Assembly (NCBI RefSeq): GCF_900537065.1
Contig: NZ_UNRC01000006.1
Location: 56,429 to 120,428 of the forward strand
Origin: Sphingorhabdus sp. Alg239-R122
GTDB lineage: Bacteria; Pseudomonadota; Alphaproteobacteria; Sphingomonadales; Sphingomonadaceae
Length of the DNA: 64,000 bases
Direction: 5' to 3'
Shown: positions 43,013 to 54,298 of the stretch, piece by piece
Position numbering within the stretch: position 1 is the first letter of the stretch
How the letters are laid out: each line of letters starts with the position of its first letter
Notes under the pieces: generated by a model
Seen by the model: only the letters and a program-made list of their open reading frames with translations
Told to the model about the DNA's origin: nothing
Database searches by the model: none
Made by a program: the position numbers and the translations under genes

Positions 43013-43258
43013 TTAGCTATCCTGCAGCTTTTCGACAGCATCCACCAGCTGGCCGACGGTTTCAATCTCCGCCTGCATGTTCATGGTGATGATGATATCG
43101 AATTCATCCTCGATAGCGGCGACGAAATCCATCACTGTCAGGCTGTCCCATTCCAGATCACCCATAAAGGTCGCGTCATCACTGAGCTGCGCGTCTTTGA
43201 CGTTAAACGGGGTGATGAGTTCATGGATTTTCGCCTGTGTGGCTTCGCGGTTGCTCAT
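43013..43258 (-). CDS. Acyl carrier protein for sphingolipid synthesis
   Basis: 81 residues. The phosphopantetheine site is D38-S39-L40-T in L-E-W-D-S-L-T-V-M-D. It is acidic overall. Directly upstream of spt, matching the Caulobacter arrangement in which a dedicated ACP supplies acyl chains to Spt. Confidence 0.93.
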   Translation of the reverse strand: MSNREATQAKIHELITPFNVKDAQLSDDATFMGDLEWDSLTVMDFVAAIEDEFDIIITMNMQAEIETVGQLVDAVEKLQDS

Positions 43259-43430
43259 AAAAATATCCTGTTACTGGTTTCATGCCCCTGTGACAGCGGA
43301 TTGCGGCGGGAATTGGGCGAAATCCGCGCACAAAACTTGCCCCTCTGTCTTATCTATGACAGGCTTATGCAAAAATACGGGTCGCGGCAAGGTGAAGCGC
43401 TGTTATCGGCGCGAAAAAGGGAGAAATCTT

Positions 43431-43973
43431 ATGCCTGTTGCGGAAAAGGACAAACTTGCTGAACCTGCCACAGAATGGCCAATGCAATCGATTCAGCTAT
43501 TACGGACTGTACAGCAGCACCATGTGCAACTCAGTATCATGGCCGATCAAAAAGCATCCATGCTGATCGGGGCGACATTCGTGGTATTCACCATCGCCAT
43601 TGCGCAAAGCGGAGGTGGCAACGCATCCTTGCCCATGCTGGTGCTGGCCATATCTTCCTTCCTGTCAGCAGGGCTCGCGGCAATGGCTGTCATGCCATCC
43701 AGCGGGCCGAAACCCGGAGCACGCCCCAATCCATTATTCTTCGGGGTTTTTTCAGGCATGGATGAAGATGCCTTTACCGAAAATGTGCTGGAACAGATCA
43801 GTTCCACTGAAGGCACGTTTCGGGCAATGCTGCATGATATCTATCAGATGGGCAGCGTGCTGGCCGAAAAGAAATATTTCTACCTTGGCATTGCCTATCG
43901 CGCGTTTCTGACCGGATTGACCCTAACATTTATACTCTATGTGATAGAGCAGTTTTTCGGGCCTCTTATCTAG
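43431..43973 (+). CDS. PycTM/DUF5706-like membrane protein
   Basis: 180 residues from ATG 43431 (AAGGGAG 8 nt upstream). Layout: an N-terminal helix, I-M-A-D-Q-K-A-S-M-L (36-45), two close hydrophobic helices (about 43-60 and 66-84), a cytoplasmic segment with G-M-D-E-D-A-F and Y-Q-M-G-S-V-L-A-E-K-K-Y, and a final helix (about 152-174). The D-x-K-A helix and the K-K-Y-x-x-L pattern match the Pycsar transmembrane effector domain. No pyrimidine cyclase gene is nearby, and the gene is nested between acp and cerR, so it may be a housekeeping member of the family. Confidence 0.65.
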   Translation: MPVAEKDKLAEPATEWPMQSIQLLRTVQQHHVQLSIMADQKASMLIGATFVVFTIAIAQSGGGNASLPMLVLAISSFLSAGLAAMAVMPSSGPKPGARPNPLFFGVFSGMDEDAFTENVLEQISSTEGTFRAMLHDIYQMGSVLAEKKYFYLGIAYRAFLTGLTLTFILYVIEQFFGPLI

Positions 43974-43982
43974 TCACTGACC

Positions 43983-44902
43983 TTAGAGCCAGCCAGCTTT
44001 TTTATACCAGAGCGCGGTTTGCCTGAGGCCGTCACGGGTTTCTATTTTCGGCATCCATAATGACCGTGGCGGCCGACTGCTTGCATCCACTGTCCAGTCG
44101 TCATGGCACATATAGCTAACCCGGTCTGGGGTCAGCTTCGCATTGGTATTGCGCACCAGCCGGTCGACACCTGCACCAAGGCGCAGCAGTGCGGGAGGCA
44201 GGGATAAGGGGCGGATGCCGCGGCCCAAAGCTGTGCCTATGGCGCGGGCGAACGCTTTGTGTGTCCAGCCGCCTTTCGCGCCATCATCGGCTTCGAATAT
44301 CTGTGAGGTAACATCTTCGGATGACGGTCTGAGCTCAATCAGCAGCCGGGCTAGGTCAGTGGCATGGATAAGCGACAGACGGCCTTCTGGCGGCAATAAT
44401 ACGAACCCGCGCTGCGCCATTTTGAACAGGTCGAGCATTTCACCATCGCCAGGGCCATATATAGCGGGCGGACGTACGATGGTCCAGTCGAGCCCGCTGG
44501 CGGCGACGATCTTCTCTGCCTTGGCCTTGGACCATCCATAGATGGAGAGGTCCGGCTCGCGCGCGGCCAGCGAAGACACATGGACAAAACGCGGCAGGCC
44601 CATGGCCTTGGCAGCGTCAACCATCGCAAGCGTGCCGGCGACATTGCCGTCTTCAAACCCTTTTTTATCAGGTGCGTTGACCACACCGGCAACATGTATG
44701 ACCGTGCCCGCGCCATCGCATAGTTCCTTAAGGGCTTCGCCGTCCGACAGCGATCCTTCGACCCAGGTGACGCCGTAAACGGGTTTTTGCGGGCGGCGGG
44801 TAAGGGCGCGCACGGGTATTTTCTGCGCGCGCGCCATGTCGATCACATTCTTGCCGACAAACCCGGTCCCGCCGGTCAGTGCGATGGTGCGGACAGCGTT
44901 AT

Positions 44903-44906
<4 letters not shown>
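43983..44906 (-). CDS. cerR: NAD-dependent epimerase/dehydratase, ceramide reductase candidate
   Basis: 307 residues. Extended SDR: T-G-G-T-G-F-V-G (11-18) for NAD(P), catalytic Y123-G-W-S-K127. In Caulobacter an enzyme of this family encoded beside spt and acp reduces oxidised ceramide. It starts at GTG 44906 overlapping the proB stop (GTGA), so it is the third gene of obgE-proB-cerR. A sugar or steroid substrate is possible but the neighbourhood favours ceramide. Confidence 0.83.
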
Positions 44907-47100
<2,194 letters not shown>

Positions 47101-47165
47101 TTAGGCGCGCCATGCCGCCTTGGCCAGTTTTTTGTCGTGAAATGATGCGTTTCAGCGATGCGGGG

Positions 47166-48236
47166 TTAGCGTGAGGGTGTTTCCGTGCCATCACTGCTTT
47201 CCCCTGAGGCATTTTCCTCGGCTGTGGCGGGCTTGGCAGTTTCAACGCCCGGTATCGGCTGTACCGTCAGGTTCGGGTCATATGCAGGCGTGGACGGTGT
47301 ATATCCCGGTATGGTGGATGCGGTGTTGGCGCGCGCAGGCGCCGGGGCACCTGGAACCGGCTGTACCGTCATATTGGAATCATATCCTTCCGGCTTTTCA
47401 GAGGGAACATAGCCATAGCTGGGCGCCGTGCTGACACCCGATGGAGGCAGGGTGGTTGTTGTCACTTCGCCGCCCTGCGGAATGATCGGCCCACTGATAA
47501 CTCCGGCATTACCCGCGGGCACTGAAGTCGTGCCATTATAAAGTGATCCCTGCGTGCCAGATGCAAAAGAGCTGGTAGGCTGCCGGGGTCCATAGGCCTG
47601 GTTCCACACAGCCAGATCGCGCTTATACTGGTCATAGGCTGCAAAAAAGCGGTTGAACACGTCTTCTATTTCAGTCAGTCCGATATAGGCATAGCCTGTC
47701 AGCTGGTCTTTTGGCGTCAGTGTCAGTTGCCGCGCTACGCCAATCGACACATTACAAAATTCCGATTTCACAGGCGGCAACGAGAAAAAATTATAGACCC
47801 GCGTGCTGTGCGTGTCGCGCACGCGGCGATAATTGGATCCATTCTCGCGGCGGAACTTGCTCTCTATGGCCCGGTTCGCTTTGCTCAGTTGTGACTTATG
47901 TGTTTTCAAAAAGGTGTTATAGTCGGAGGCCAGCTGGTAATGTCTCGGCTCGACACAGTTGAGCGCGGCCACGTTCAGCGCGGAGCGCAGATGCCACAAT
48001 GTTTCCAGTTCGCCTATGCCTGTATTTACCGTTATACGGCGGCCATCCACACCAACGGGCGGAATTGCCATATTTGTGGTTGCATAAAGCGGGGGCGTCG
48101 GCATGGCTGGAATAACGACCGGCGGCGGCGGTGGAGGCGGGGCTACAACAACTGGGGGCGGCGCAGGTTTTGCGCATGCGGCCAATGCAGCCAGCAGGCC
48201 CAAAACAGAAAAACGAGCGAAAATTTTCAACGACAT
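47166..48236 (-). CDS. Proline-rich lipoprotein with repeated C-terminal tail
   Basis: 356 residues. The lipobox L-A-A-C (Cys21) predicts an acylated, membrane-attached protein. A Pro/Val-rich linker (about 23-48) is followed by a soluble domain (about 60-220) with no recognised family, then a low-complexity tail. In the tail two copies of Y-D-S/P-N-M/L-T-V-Q-P-V/I-P-G lie about 34 residues apart. Role unknown; an envelope protein spanning peptidoglycan is plausible. Confidence 0.78.
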   Translation of the reverse strand: MSLKIFARFSVLGLLAALAACAKPAPPPVVVAPPPPPPPVVIPAMPTPPLYATTNMAIPPVGVDGRRITVNTGIGELETLWHLRSALNVAALNCVEPRHYQLASDYNTFLKTHKSQLSKANRAIESKFRRENGSNYRRVRDTHSTRVYNFFSLPPVKSEFCNVSIGVARQLTLTPKDQLTGYAYIGLTEIEDVFNRFFAAYDQYKRDLAVWNQAYGPRQPTSSFASGTQGSLYNGTTSVPAGNAGVISGPIIPQGGEVTTTTLPPSGVSTAPSYGYVPSEKPEGYDSNMTVQPVPGAPAPARANTASTIPGYTPSTPAYDPNLTVQPIPGVETAKPATAEENASGESSDGTETPSR

Positions 48237-48396
48237 CCTAATCCAACCCCATTATTTGCTTGTGCATATACCCTATACATTAACCATGCTGATAGCGCGA
48301 TGAACGGAAAAGGCAAAACATGTTTGTCGAAAAATTGCCTGTGCTGTGCGCGGCGGACGACGGGTTGAATCATATACTGGTTAACGGGGGCAATAA

Positions 48397-48430
48397 AGCA
48401 AAAGGCCCGGCGGTTTCCCGCTGGGCCTTC
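48397..48430 (-). terminator. Terminator of the Bax inhibitor-1 gene
   Basis: 12-bp arms AAGGCCCAGCGG / CCGCCGGGCCTT (one wobble), GAAA loop, then TTTTGCTTT on the minus strand, 23 nt after the stop. Confidence 0.85.
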
Positions 48431-48452
48431 CACATCTTCTATAAAGCAAATA

Positions 48453-49199
48453 TTATTCGCTGCTGCCCAGGAAGCTGAGCAGGAACTGGAACATATTGAT
48501 GAAGTCCAGATAGAGGCTGAGCGCGCCCATGATGATATATTTGCCCATCATGTCCGTGCCCGCCACATGGCTGTACATGGATTTGAGGCGCTGTGTATCA
48601 TAGGCGGTGAGGCCTGCGAAAATGAATACGCCAATCGCGCTTACCACATAATGCATGGCTGGAGACTGCAGCCAGATGTTGATGAGCATGGCCACAATCA
48701 GGCCGATCACGCCCATAATCAGGAAGCTGCCCCAACCGGACAGGTCTTTCTTGGTGGTGTAGCCCCATAGGCTAAGCCCTGCAAAAGCAGCGGATGTCGC
48801 AAAAAATGTCTGCGCGATCGAAGACCCTGTATAGCGCAGGAAAATCGTCGACAGGCTAAGCCCCATCAGGACCGCGAAGCCCCAGAAAAGCGCTTGCAGT
48901 GTGAATGTGGACATTTTCTGTGCGCCAAAGCTCATCGCGAAAACAATGGCCAGAGGCGACAGGATGATGATCCAGGGCAGAAAACCGCCGCCGCCAAATA
49001 CCTGCGCAGCCATGCCGGAACTGGCAAACAGCATGGCAACAATACCGGTCAGCAGTACGCCGCTTGCCATATAGTTATAGATGGACAGCATGTATGAACG
49101 CAGGCCTGCGTCATAGGCCGCTGTATCAACAGTGCCCGCCTGCGTGCCAAAGCTGGTGCGCGGGGCATCAGTGGAACGGGGATCTGGCCAATTTGCCAT
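48453..49199 (-). CDS. Bax inhibitor-1/YccA family membrane protein
   Basis: 248 residues from ATG 49199 (M-A-N-W-P-D-P-R). About seven membrane helices; the BI-1 hallmark G-L-T-A-Y-D-T-Q-R-L-K (about 200-210) is present. Bacterial members behave as pH-sensitive calcium leak channels or modulate FtsH. Single-gene unit with its own terminator. Confidence 0.93.
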   Translation of the reverse strand: MANWPDPRSTDAPRTSFGTQAGTVDTAAYDAGLRSYMLSIYNYMASGVLLTGIVAMLFASSGMAAQVFGGGGFLPWIIILSPLAIVFAMSFGAQKMSTFTLQALFWGFAVLMGLSLSTIFLRYTGSSIAQTFFATSAAFAGLSLWGYTTKKDLSGWGSFLIMGVIGLIVAMLINIWLQSPAMHYVVSAIGVFIFAGLTAYDTQRLKSMYSHVAGTDMMGKYIIMGALSLYLDFINMFQFLLSFLGSSE

Positions 49200-49365
49200 A
49201 ATATTCAAACTCCTTTGCCCGGCTGAAACTCTGGAATAAATGCCGGATAGTCAATATATCGTCTTTCTGCAGATTATTTTCAAGGAAAACCGCAATGAAA
49301 ATGGTTATCGCAAAATTAAGCGGCTTTTCTTGATTTCGCCTCTTTTTCGCGCCATTGCAGTGCCT

Positions 49366-49788
49366 ATGAGCGATCCCACACCGATTATCCAGAGCCTTAT
49401 AGCCGGGCTTCCTGTACTTTTGCTGCACCTCGGCAGTGCCACCGCCGTATGGGCGGGCGCTTTGCTGCTATATATCTGGATCACACCGCACCGTGAACTT
49501 GCATTGATCCGTGAGGGCAATGAGGCAGCGGCAATTTCCTTTGGCGGAGCTGCCATCGGGCTGGCAGTGCCGCTCGCATTCTGCCTGCGCGCATCACTCA
49601 ATGTCTGGGATATATTGATCTGGGGCAGTGTCATCCTGGTTTTGCAGCTCATTGCCTTTCGCGTGCTGGATTTCATGCTGAAAGACCTGCCCAAGCGCAT
49701 TGAAAATGACGAGCGCGCAGCGGCCATATTTCTGGCGATGAGCAAATTCGCGGTGGCCGCGCTCAATGCGGCGGCGGTTTCGGGATAA
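49366..49788 (+). CDS. DUF350 family membrane protein
   Basis: 140 residues from ATG 49366. Four helices in the DUF350 pattern: G-S-A-T-A-V-W-A-G-A-L-L-L-Y-I-W-I-T-P-H-R-E-L-A-L-I, then G-N-E-A-A-A-I-S-F-G-G and I-W-G-S-V-I-L-V-L-Q-L. Function unknown, envelope-located. Its stop overlaps the protease start (TAATG). Confidence 0.9.
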   Translation: MSDPTPIIQSLIAGLPVLLLHLGSATAVWAGALLLYIWITPHRELALIREGNEAAAISFGGAAIGLAVPLAFCLRASLNVWDILIWGSVILVLQLIAFRVLDFMLKDLPKRIENDERAAAIFLAMSKFAVAALNAAAVSG

Positions 49789-50618
49789 TGCGCAAGGGCT
49801 GCCTGCCCCTCTTTTTAGGGCTGATTCTACTTCTGATGTGGCTGGATGCAGAGGATCTGCAGGGTCCGGGTATTGATGTCGAACAATATGATGGCGAAGA
49901 ATGGACGGAGGACGATCGGGGGCCAAGGCGGCCTATGCCGCGTAGTGCCGAGCGTTACATTATCCAGGACCAGGGCCCCATGCGTGACAGCCAGGGCACG
50001 GCTTTTTCCGTGGATACGGATGGAGTGTGGCTGACCGCAGAGCATGTCACCCATGGCTGTGACCGTATCGGGATTTTGAAAAATGGCCGGGTAATGCTGG
50101 CTGCCCGCGTCCTGGAAAGCCGCGAAAGTGACGCTTCAATCATCCGTGATGGCCCGGTGAGCAACGCGTCCTTCGCGCTTACCACCACGCGCCCGCGCAG
50201 CGGCGATCGCGGCTATCATATGGGTTATCCGGGCGGCCGGCCGGTGGTCGTGCAATCGCGCTTCATCGGCGCGGCTCAGGCACAGCGGGGGCTGTCGAGC
50301 CGGCGGTTCGAGCCGATATATGCATGGGCAGAAATTGCACGCATCCCGCGGAACAACAATCCACTGGGCGGGATTAGCGGCGGCCCCACTTTCAACCGGA
50401 ATGGACAGGTTGTGGGCATTAATTCCGCTTCGACTGACCGGCGCGGACGGGTATTAACAACCGATCCCAATGCGGTTAAAAGACTTGTCGATGCGAGCGG
50501 CGATGTGGACGAAATTGGCCGGGCCGGTGCCATTGGCAATGCGAATGATGCCGCTGCCTATTTCCAGCAGTTCATCCGCCGCGGTCTGATTACGCAGGTC
50601 TATTGCGACGTATATTAG
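49788..50618 (+). CDS. Secreted trypsin-like serine protease
   Basis: 276 residues. N-terminal membrane anchor or signal (about 5-19), then a chymotrypsin fold: His86 in T-A-E-H-V, probable Asp115 in S-D-A-S-I-I, Ser197 in G-G-I-S-G-G-P-T. The C at 91 and C-terminal C may pair. No PDZ domain, so not DegP-like. Translationally coupled to DUF350; the aquaporin gene follows 8 nt on. Confidence 0.85.
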   Translation: MRKGCLPLFLGLILLLMWLDAEDLQGPGIDVEQYDGEEWTEDDRGPRRPMPRSAERYIIQDQGPMRDSQGTAFSVDTDGVWLTAEHVTHGCDRIGILKNGRVMLAARVLESRESDASIIRDGPVSNASFALTTTRPRSGDRGYHMGYPGGRPVVVQSRFIGAAQAQRGLSSRRFEPIYAWAEIARIPRNNNPLGGISGGPTFNRNGQVVGINSASTDRRGRVLTTDPNAVKRLVDASGDVDEIGRAGAIGNANDAAAYFQQFIRRGLITQVYCDVY

Positions 50619-50626
50619 GGGACAGT

Positions 50627-51346
50627 ATGAGCGAACAACTGACAAACGATGCAGTTTCGTCATCCAGGCATATGAGGCGCGGCCTTGCCAGATGCCTGGC
50701 CGCTGAGGCTCTGGGGAGTTTTTTCCTTTTCGCGGCCGTGGTCGGTTCCGGCATTATGGCGGAAAACCTGGCGGGGGGAAATGTCGCCATTGCGTTATTG
50801 GGCAACACACTGGCCACCGGGGCGATACTATTCGTGCTTATCACCATTTTGGCCCCGATTTCCGGCGCGCATTTCAACCCCGCGGTTACCATGGTGGCAT
50901 GGTTGCGACGTGAACTGCCCGCGCATGAAGGGTTGCTATATGTGCTGTCACAGCTGGCGGGAGGGATATTGGGTATTTTCGCCGCACACCTGATGTTTGA
51001 TCTCGACATTGTGCAGTTTTCCACCAAAACGCGCACCGGTGTTGGCCAGTGGGCCGGGGAGTTTGTGGCCACATTCGGCTTGATTCTCACTATATTGGGT
51101 TGTGTGCGTTTCCGCAGCGAATGGGTCGCCCCTGCGGTTGGCCTCTACATTACGGCGGGATACTGGTTCACCAGTTCTACCAGCTTTGCCAATCCGGCTA
51201 TAGCTGTGGCGCGCAGCCTGTCCGACAGTTTTGCCGGGATTGCGCCTGCCGATGTGCCCATGTTCATTGCCGCGCAGCTGGCGGGGGCGTTGTGCGCGGC
51301 TTTTGTCGCAAAATGGATGATTGATCCCGATATCCCCGGCAGTTGA
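50627..51346 (+). CDS. Aquaporin/MIP-family channel
   Basis: 239 residues. Six helices with two half-helix motifs, N84-P-A in H-F-N-P-A-V-T and N189-P-A in S-F-A-N-P-A-I-A-V-A-R. Conducts water or small neutral solutes (glycerol, arsenite); selectivity-filter residues cannot be fixed here. Third gene of the DUF350-protease set. Confidence 0.92.
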   Translation: MSEQLTNDAVSSSRHMRRGLARCLAAEALGSFFLFAAVVGSGIMAENLAGGNVAIALLGNTLATGAILFVLITILAPISGAHFNPAVTMVAWLRRELPAHEGLLYVLSQLAGGILGIFAAHLMFDLDIVQFSTKTRTGVGQWAGEFVATFGLILTILGCVRFRSEWVAPAVGLYITAGYWFTSSTSFANPAIAVARSLSDSFAGIAPADVPMFIAAQLAGALCAAFVAKWMIDPDIPGS

Positions 51347-51443
51347 TGACAGGAGTGAATAACTGGGCAAATGCCATCGCCCCTTGATTTTATCGTCATC
51401 CGCGGCAAATAGGGCGAAATCATATTTGGAGTTTGAAGACATA

Positions 51444-51731
51444 ATGACCGAAACGAAACAGGATACACCGCCCGACCGCCTGGCTATCAGCCCACGCAGC
51501 CCGCATTTTGGCGGCGACTTGCTGTCGCGCGGTATCGGCATCCGCTTCAAGGGTGTGGAAAAGAATAATGTTGAGGAATATTGCATTTCCGAAGGCTGGA
51601 TCCGCGTTCAGGCGGGCCGGACAATGGACCGCAAGGGTAACCCATTGACGTTGAAACTCAGCGGCCCTGTTGAAGCATGGTTTGAAGATCTGGGTGACAA
51701 TCCGCCGGTGGCGAAGAAAGACGGTCGATAA
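51444..51731 (+). CDS. DUF3297 family protein
   Basis: 95 residues from ATG 51444. Core P-P-D-R-L-A-I-S-P-R-S-P-H, then G-I-G-I-R-F-K-G-V-E-K-N-N-V-E-E-Y-C-I-S-E-G-W and K-G-N-P-L-T-L-K-L-S-G-P-V-E. Small soluble protein of unknown function, widespread in proteobacteria. Ends before a bidirectional terminator. Confidence 0.9.
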   Translation: MTETKQDTPPDRLAISPRSPHFGGDLLSRGIGIRFKGVEKNNVEEYCISEGWIRVQAGRTMDRKGNPLTLKLSGPVEAWFEDLGDNPPVAKKDGR

Positions 51732-51770
51732 GATAGAATCTGCTATATTCAGCATTTAGGCCAAACAATA

Positions 51771-51805
51771 AAAACCCGGCAGTTCCATATGGAACTGCCG
51801 GGTTT
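51771..51805. terminator. Bidirectional terminator between DUF3297 and TonB receptor genes
   Basis: Near-perfect 17-bp palindrome AAACCCGGCAGTTCCAT and its complement, A-rich on the left and T-rich on the right, between two convergent genes. Confidence 0.9.
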
Positions 51806-51828
51806 CTCACTCCCCAAGCGTGAACTTT

Positions 51829-54105
51829 TTAAAAACGCGTGCCAATCGATACACCGTAAATGCGTGGTTCGTTGACAAAACCTGTCAGGTTGTTGAAGTC
51901 AATGCCGCCAACTGCGCTTTTATCATTTGTAATATTACGGACAAATGCGGCAATGTCCAGTTTCTCATCATCGGTGCGATAGCCAAGACGCAGGCCACCT
52001 TCGAGCAGTTTGTCATCGCTGAATTCAACCGAGTTATAGAGGAAGAACTGGATGCGAGAGCGGTAATACCAGTCGGTAAAGGCATAGATTTCACCATTGC
52101 CCACCGGAACGCCATAGCCTAGCGAACCGCTGACGGTCCATTTAGGGGACTGTGGCAGCTGATTGCCGTCAATTGAGAAAATGCCCGGGCTGCCTGCGCG
52201 CTGCGGGTCGAGCACGGTACAGGCAGAACCACAGCCTTGTGTGAACAGGTTCGGATCGTTGATTTCGGTGTCGTTATAGCCGACGCTCAACGAAAGTTGC
52301 AGGTTATCAATCGGTGCCGCTTCAAATTCCGCTTCAACACCGTAACCATCCACTTTTGCTGCGTTAATCAGTGTTGCAAAGTTGGCTGTTCCGCCTACGG
52401 CAGTCAGCTGCAGATCAGATGTACTGAAATGATAACCGGTCAGATTGAAGCGCACACGGTTGTCCGCCAGCTGGGTTTTGAAACCCGCTTCGTACGACAT
52501 GGTTTTTTCTGAATTAGCGACGGAGATGTCGCGCCCAAAGGCCAGGCGCCCCTGAATGGATGGTGCGCGGTAACCGCGTGCAACGCGCGCGAATAGGTTG
52601 ATGTCATCGCTGACGGGATAACCAAGACTGACATCCCATGTGATTACATCGTCCTTAACGCTCGTGCTGATTGGCGCAACCGGGCCGCCAAAGCCAAGAA
52701 AGCCGGGGCGGTTGTCGACCGGACGTGCCGCGGTAAAGTCGCGCTTGTCATCATTATAACGCGCGCCGGCTTGCAATTTCAGGCCACCCTCAAATTCATA
52801 ATTGACCGATGCGAAAATACCGAATGCTTCACTCTGCTGATCCTGCACGGCAATGGCAGCCGGGGTCACGTCTGTCGGTGTGCCAAAGTCCAGCGTTTCA
52901 ATTTCCAGGTCTTCGTCAAAATAGAAAAAGCCAGCCTGATAACCGAAGCCGCCGATATTGTTAGAGGCGACGCGGATTTCCTGTGTGAACTGGCTGAGTG
53001 AAGGTACATTATCCTGTGTCTGCGCAGAAAAAGGGATAAAGCCGGGACCCTGATCAGGGGCAAACTGATTACCGAAACCGCCATCAATATCGCCGCGGCT
53101 CCTGAGATCGCCTGTCCAATAGGATGTAATCGAATAGAGCGTGGCTGCACCGAAATCATATTCAAGGTTCAGGCCGGCATTATAGACGTTGAGCTTTTGA
53201 AAATTCAGGCCGTCAGCGCGCACTTCATCGCGCTTGAACGGTGTGCCGGGGCCGGCTGCGCCGTTCAGGTCATTGTTGCCTGTCTGAAAAGTGTTCGCAC
53301 GGAAGATAACGGCGCTGCCATCATAGATGCGGACCTGGCCAACCACGCGTCCAGTAAAACCGCCTGATTCATATTGTAGCTGCAACCTTGCGGCAATGTC
53401 GTCATAGCCACCCTGATTGTCATCGCCCGGCGCATCCAGATTGTCGATCCAGTTGTCACGGTGCTGGTACAGGCCGGACAAGCGGACGGAAAAGCCGTTA
53501 TCATCTGCCGCGCCAACGCCCAGCTCGACCTGTGACGTGCCATATGTGCCATAGCTGGCCCGGGCAAAGCCGGCCGTTTCGCCCGGTTTCGTAGTGTCGA
53601 ATTTGACAATGCCAGCCGGTGTATTGCGGCCAAACAGTGTGCCCTGCGGCCCACGCAATACTTCAATGCGGTCAAGGTCGAATACCGGAAAGCCTTTGAG
53701 GATCGGGTTTTCCAGTACAACATCGTCATAGACGACGCTTACCGGCTGCGATGCGTTCAGGTCAAAATCGCTATTGCCCAGACCGCGAATATAAAACCGC
53801 GGGAATGTACGGCCGAAGGAGCTTTCGACGTTCAGGCTGGGCACACGGCCCGCCAGTGCGCGCACATCTGCGCCAGTCGAGGTTACGGCTTCAAGCGTAT
53901 CACCGCCCAGCGTGGCAACTGATACGGGCACTTCCTGCAGGTTCTCCTCGCGCCGCTGTGCGGTCACGACGATTGTGCCAAGGCCACTTTCGGCCTCGGC
54001 GGTTTCCTGTGCGTCCTGTGCAAGTACGGGGGTTGCGGTAAAAGCGCTTGCAAGGCTGATGGCCAGGGCTGCGCGTGAAATACTGGTTGTCGGGGATTTA
54101 GTCAT
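51829..54105 (-). CDS. TonB-dependent receptor
   Basis: 758 residues from ATG 54105 (AGGAG upstream). Signal peptide to A-Q-D-A; TonB-box-like I-V-V-T-A-Q-R-R-E-E-N-L-Q-E-V-P-V-S-V; plug with R-G-P-Q-G-T-L-F-G-R-N-T-P-A-G; barrel ending in a terminal R-F. The plug type is the large sphingomonad group (catechol, glycan or aromatic substrates). Substrate unknown. It stands alone, with its own terminator. Confidence 0.92.
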   Translation of the reverse strand: MTKSPTTSISRAALAISLASAFTATPVLAQDAQETAEAESGLGTIVVTAQRREENLQEVPVSVATLGGDTLEAVTSTGADVRALAGRVPSLNVESSFGRTFPRFYIRGLGNSDFDLNASQPVSVVYDDVVLENPILKGFPVFDLDRIEVLRGPQGTLFGRNTPAGIVKFDTTKPGETAGFARASYGTYGTSQVELGVGAADDNGFSVRLSGLYQHRDNWIDNLDAPGDDNQGGYDDIAARLQLQYESGGFTGRVVGQVRIYDGSAVIFRANTFQTGNNDLNGAAGPGTPFKRDEVRADGLNFQKLNVYNAGLNLEYDFGAATLYSITSYWTGDLRSRGDIDGGFGNQFAPDQGPGFIPFSAQTQDNVPSLSQFTQEIRVASNNIGGFGYQAGFFYFDEDLEIETLDFGTPTDVTPAAIAVQDQQSEAFGIFASVNYEFEGGLKLQAGARYNDDKRDFTAARPVDNRPGFLGFGGPVAPISTSVKDDVITWDVSLGYPVSDDINLFARVARGYRAPSIQGRLAFGRDISVANSEKTMSYEAGFKTQLADNRVRFNLTGYHFSTSDLQLTAVGGTANFATLINAAKVDGYGVEAEFEAAPIDNLQLSLSVGYNDTEINDPNLFTQGCGSACTVLDPQRAGSPGIFSIDGNQLPQSPKWTVSGSLGYGVPVGNGEIYAFTDWYYRSRIQFFLYNSVEFSDDKLLEGGLRLGYRTDDEKLDIAAFVRNITNDKSAVGGIDFNNLTGFVNEPRIYGVSIGTRF

Positions 54106-54298
54106 CGGAAATAACTCCTGAAAAGGCGGTGGAAGCGTGACGATGTATATTTTAAAGAATCGATTATTCGCTGGCGCGTTCAAAGCCGATATCATACCTC
54201 ACGTCAACGCAAGAGCGCTGGCTCTCTGCGATATCTCCACATGGTGTTGCGTATATGTGACGTATTTATGACTATATCTGGTGCCAGAAGCTATAAGG

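Noticed and set aside
43077-43430. N-terminal extension of the PycTM-like gene
   Set aside because: It would overlap acp on the other strand and adds composition unlike coding sequence; ATG 43431 has a good ribosome site.
43431-43973. A Pycsar anti-phage system
   Set aside because: Only an effector-like protein is present; no cyclase gene and no defence-island context.
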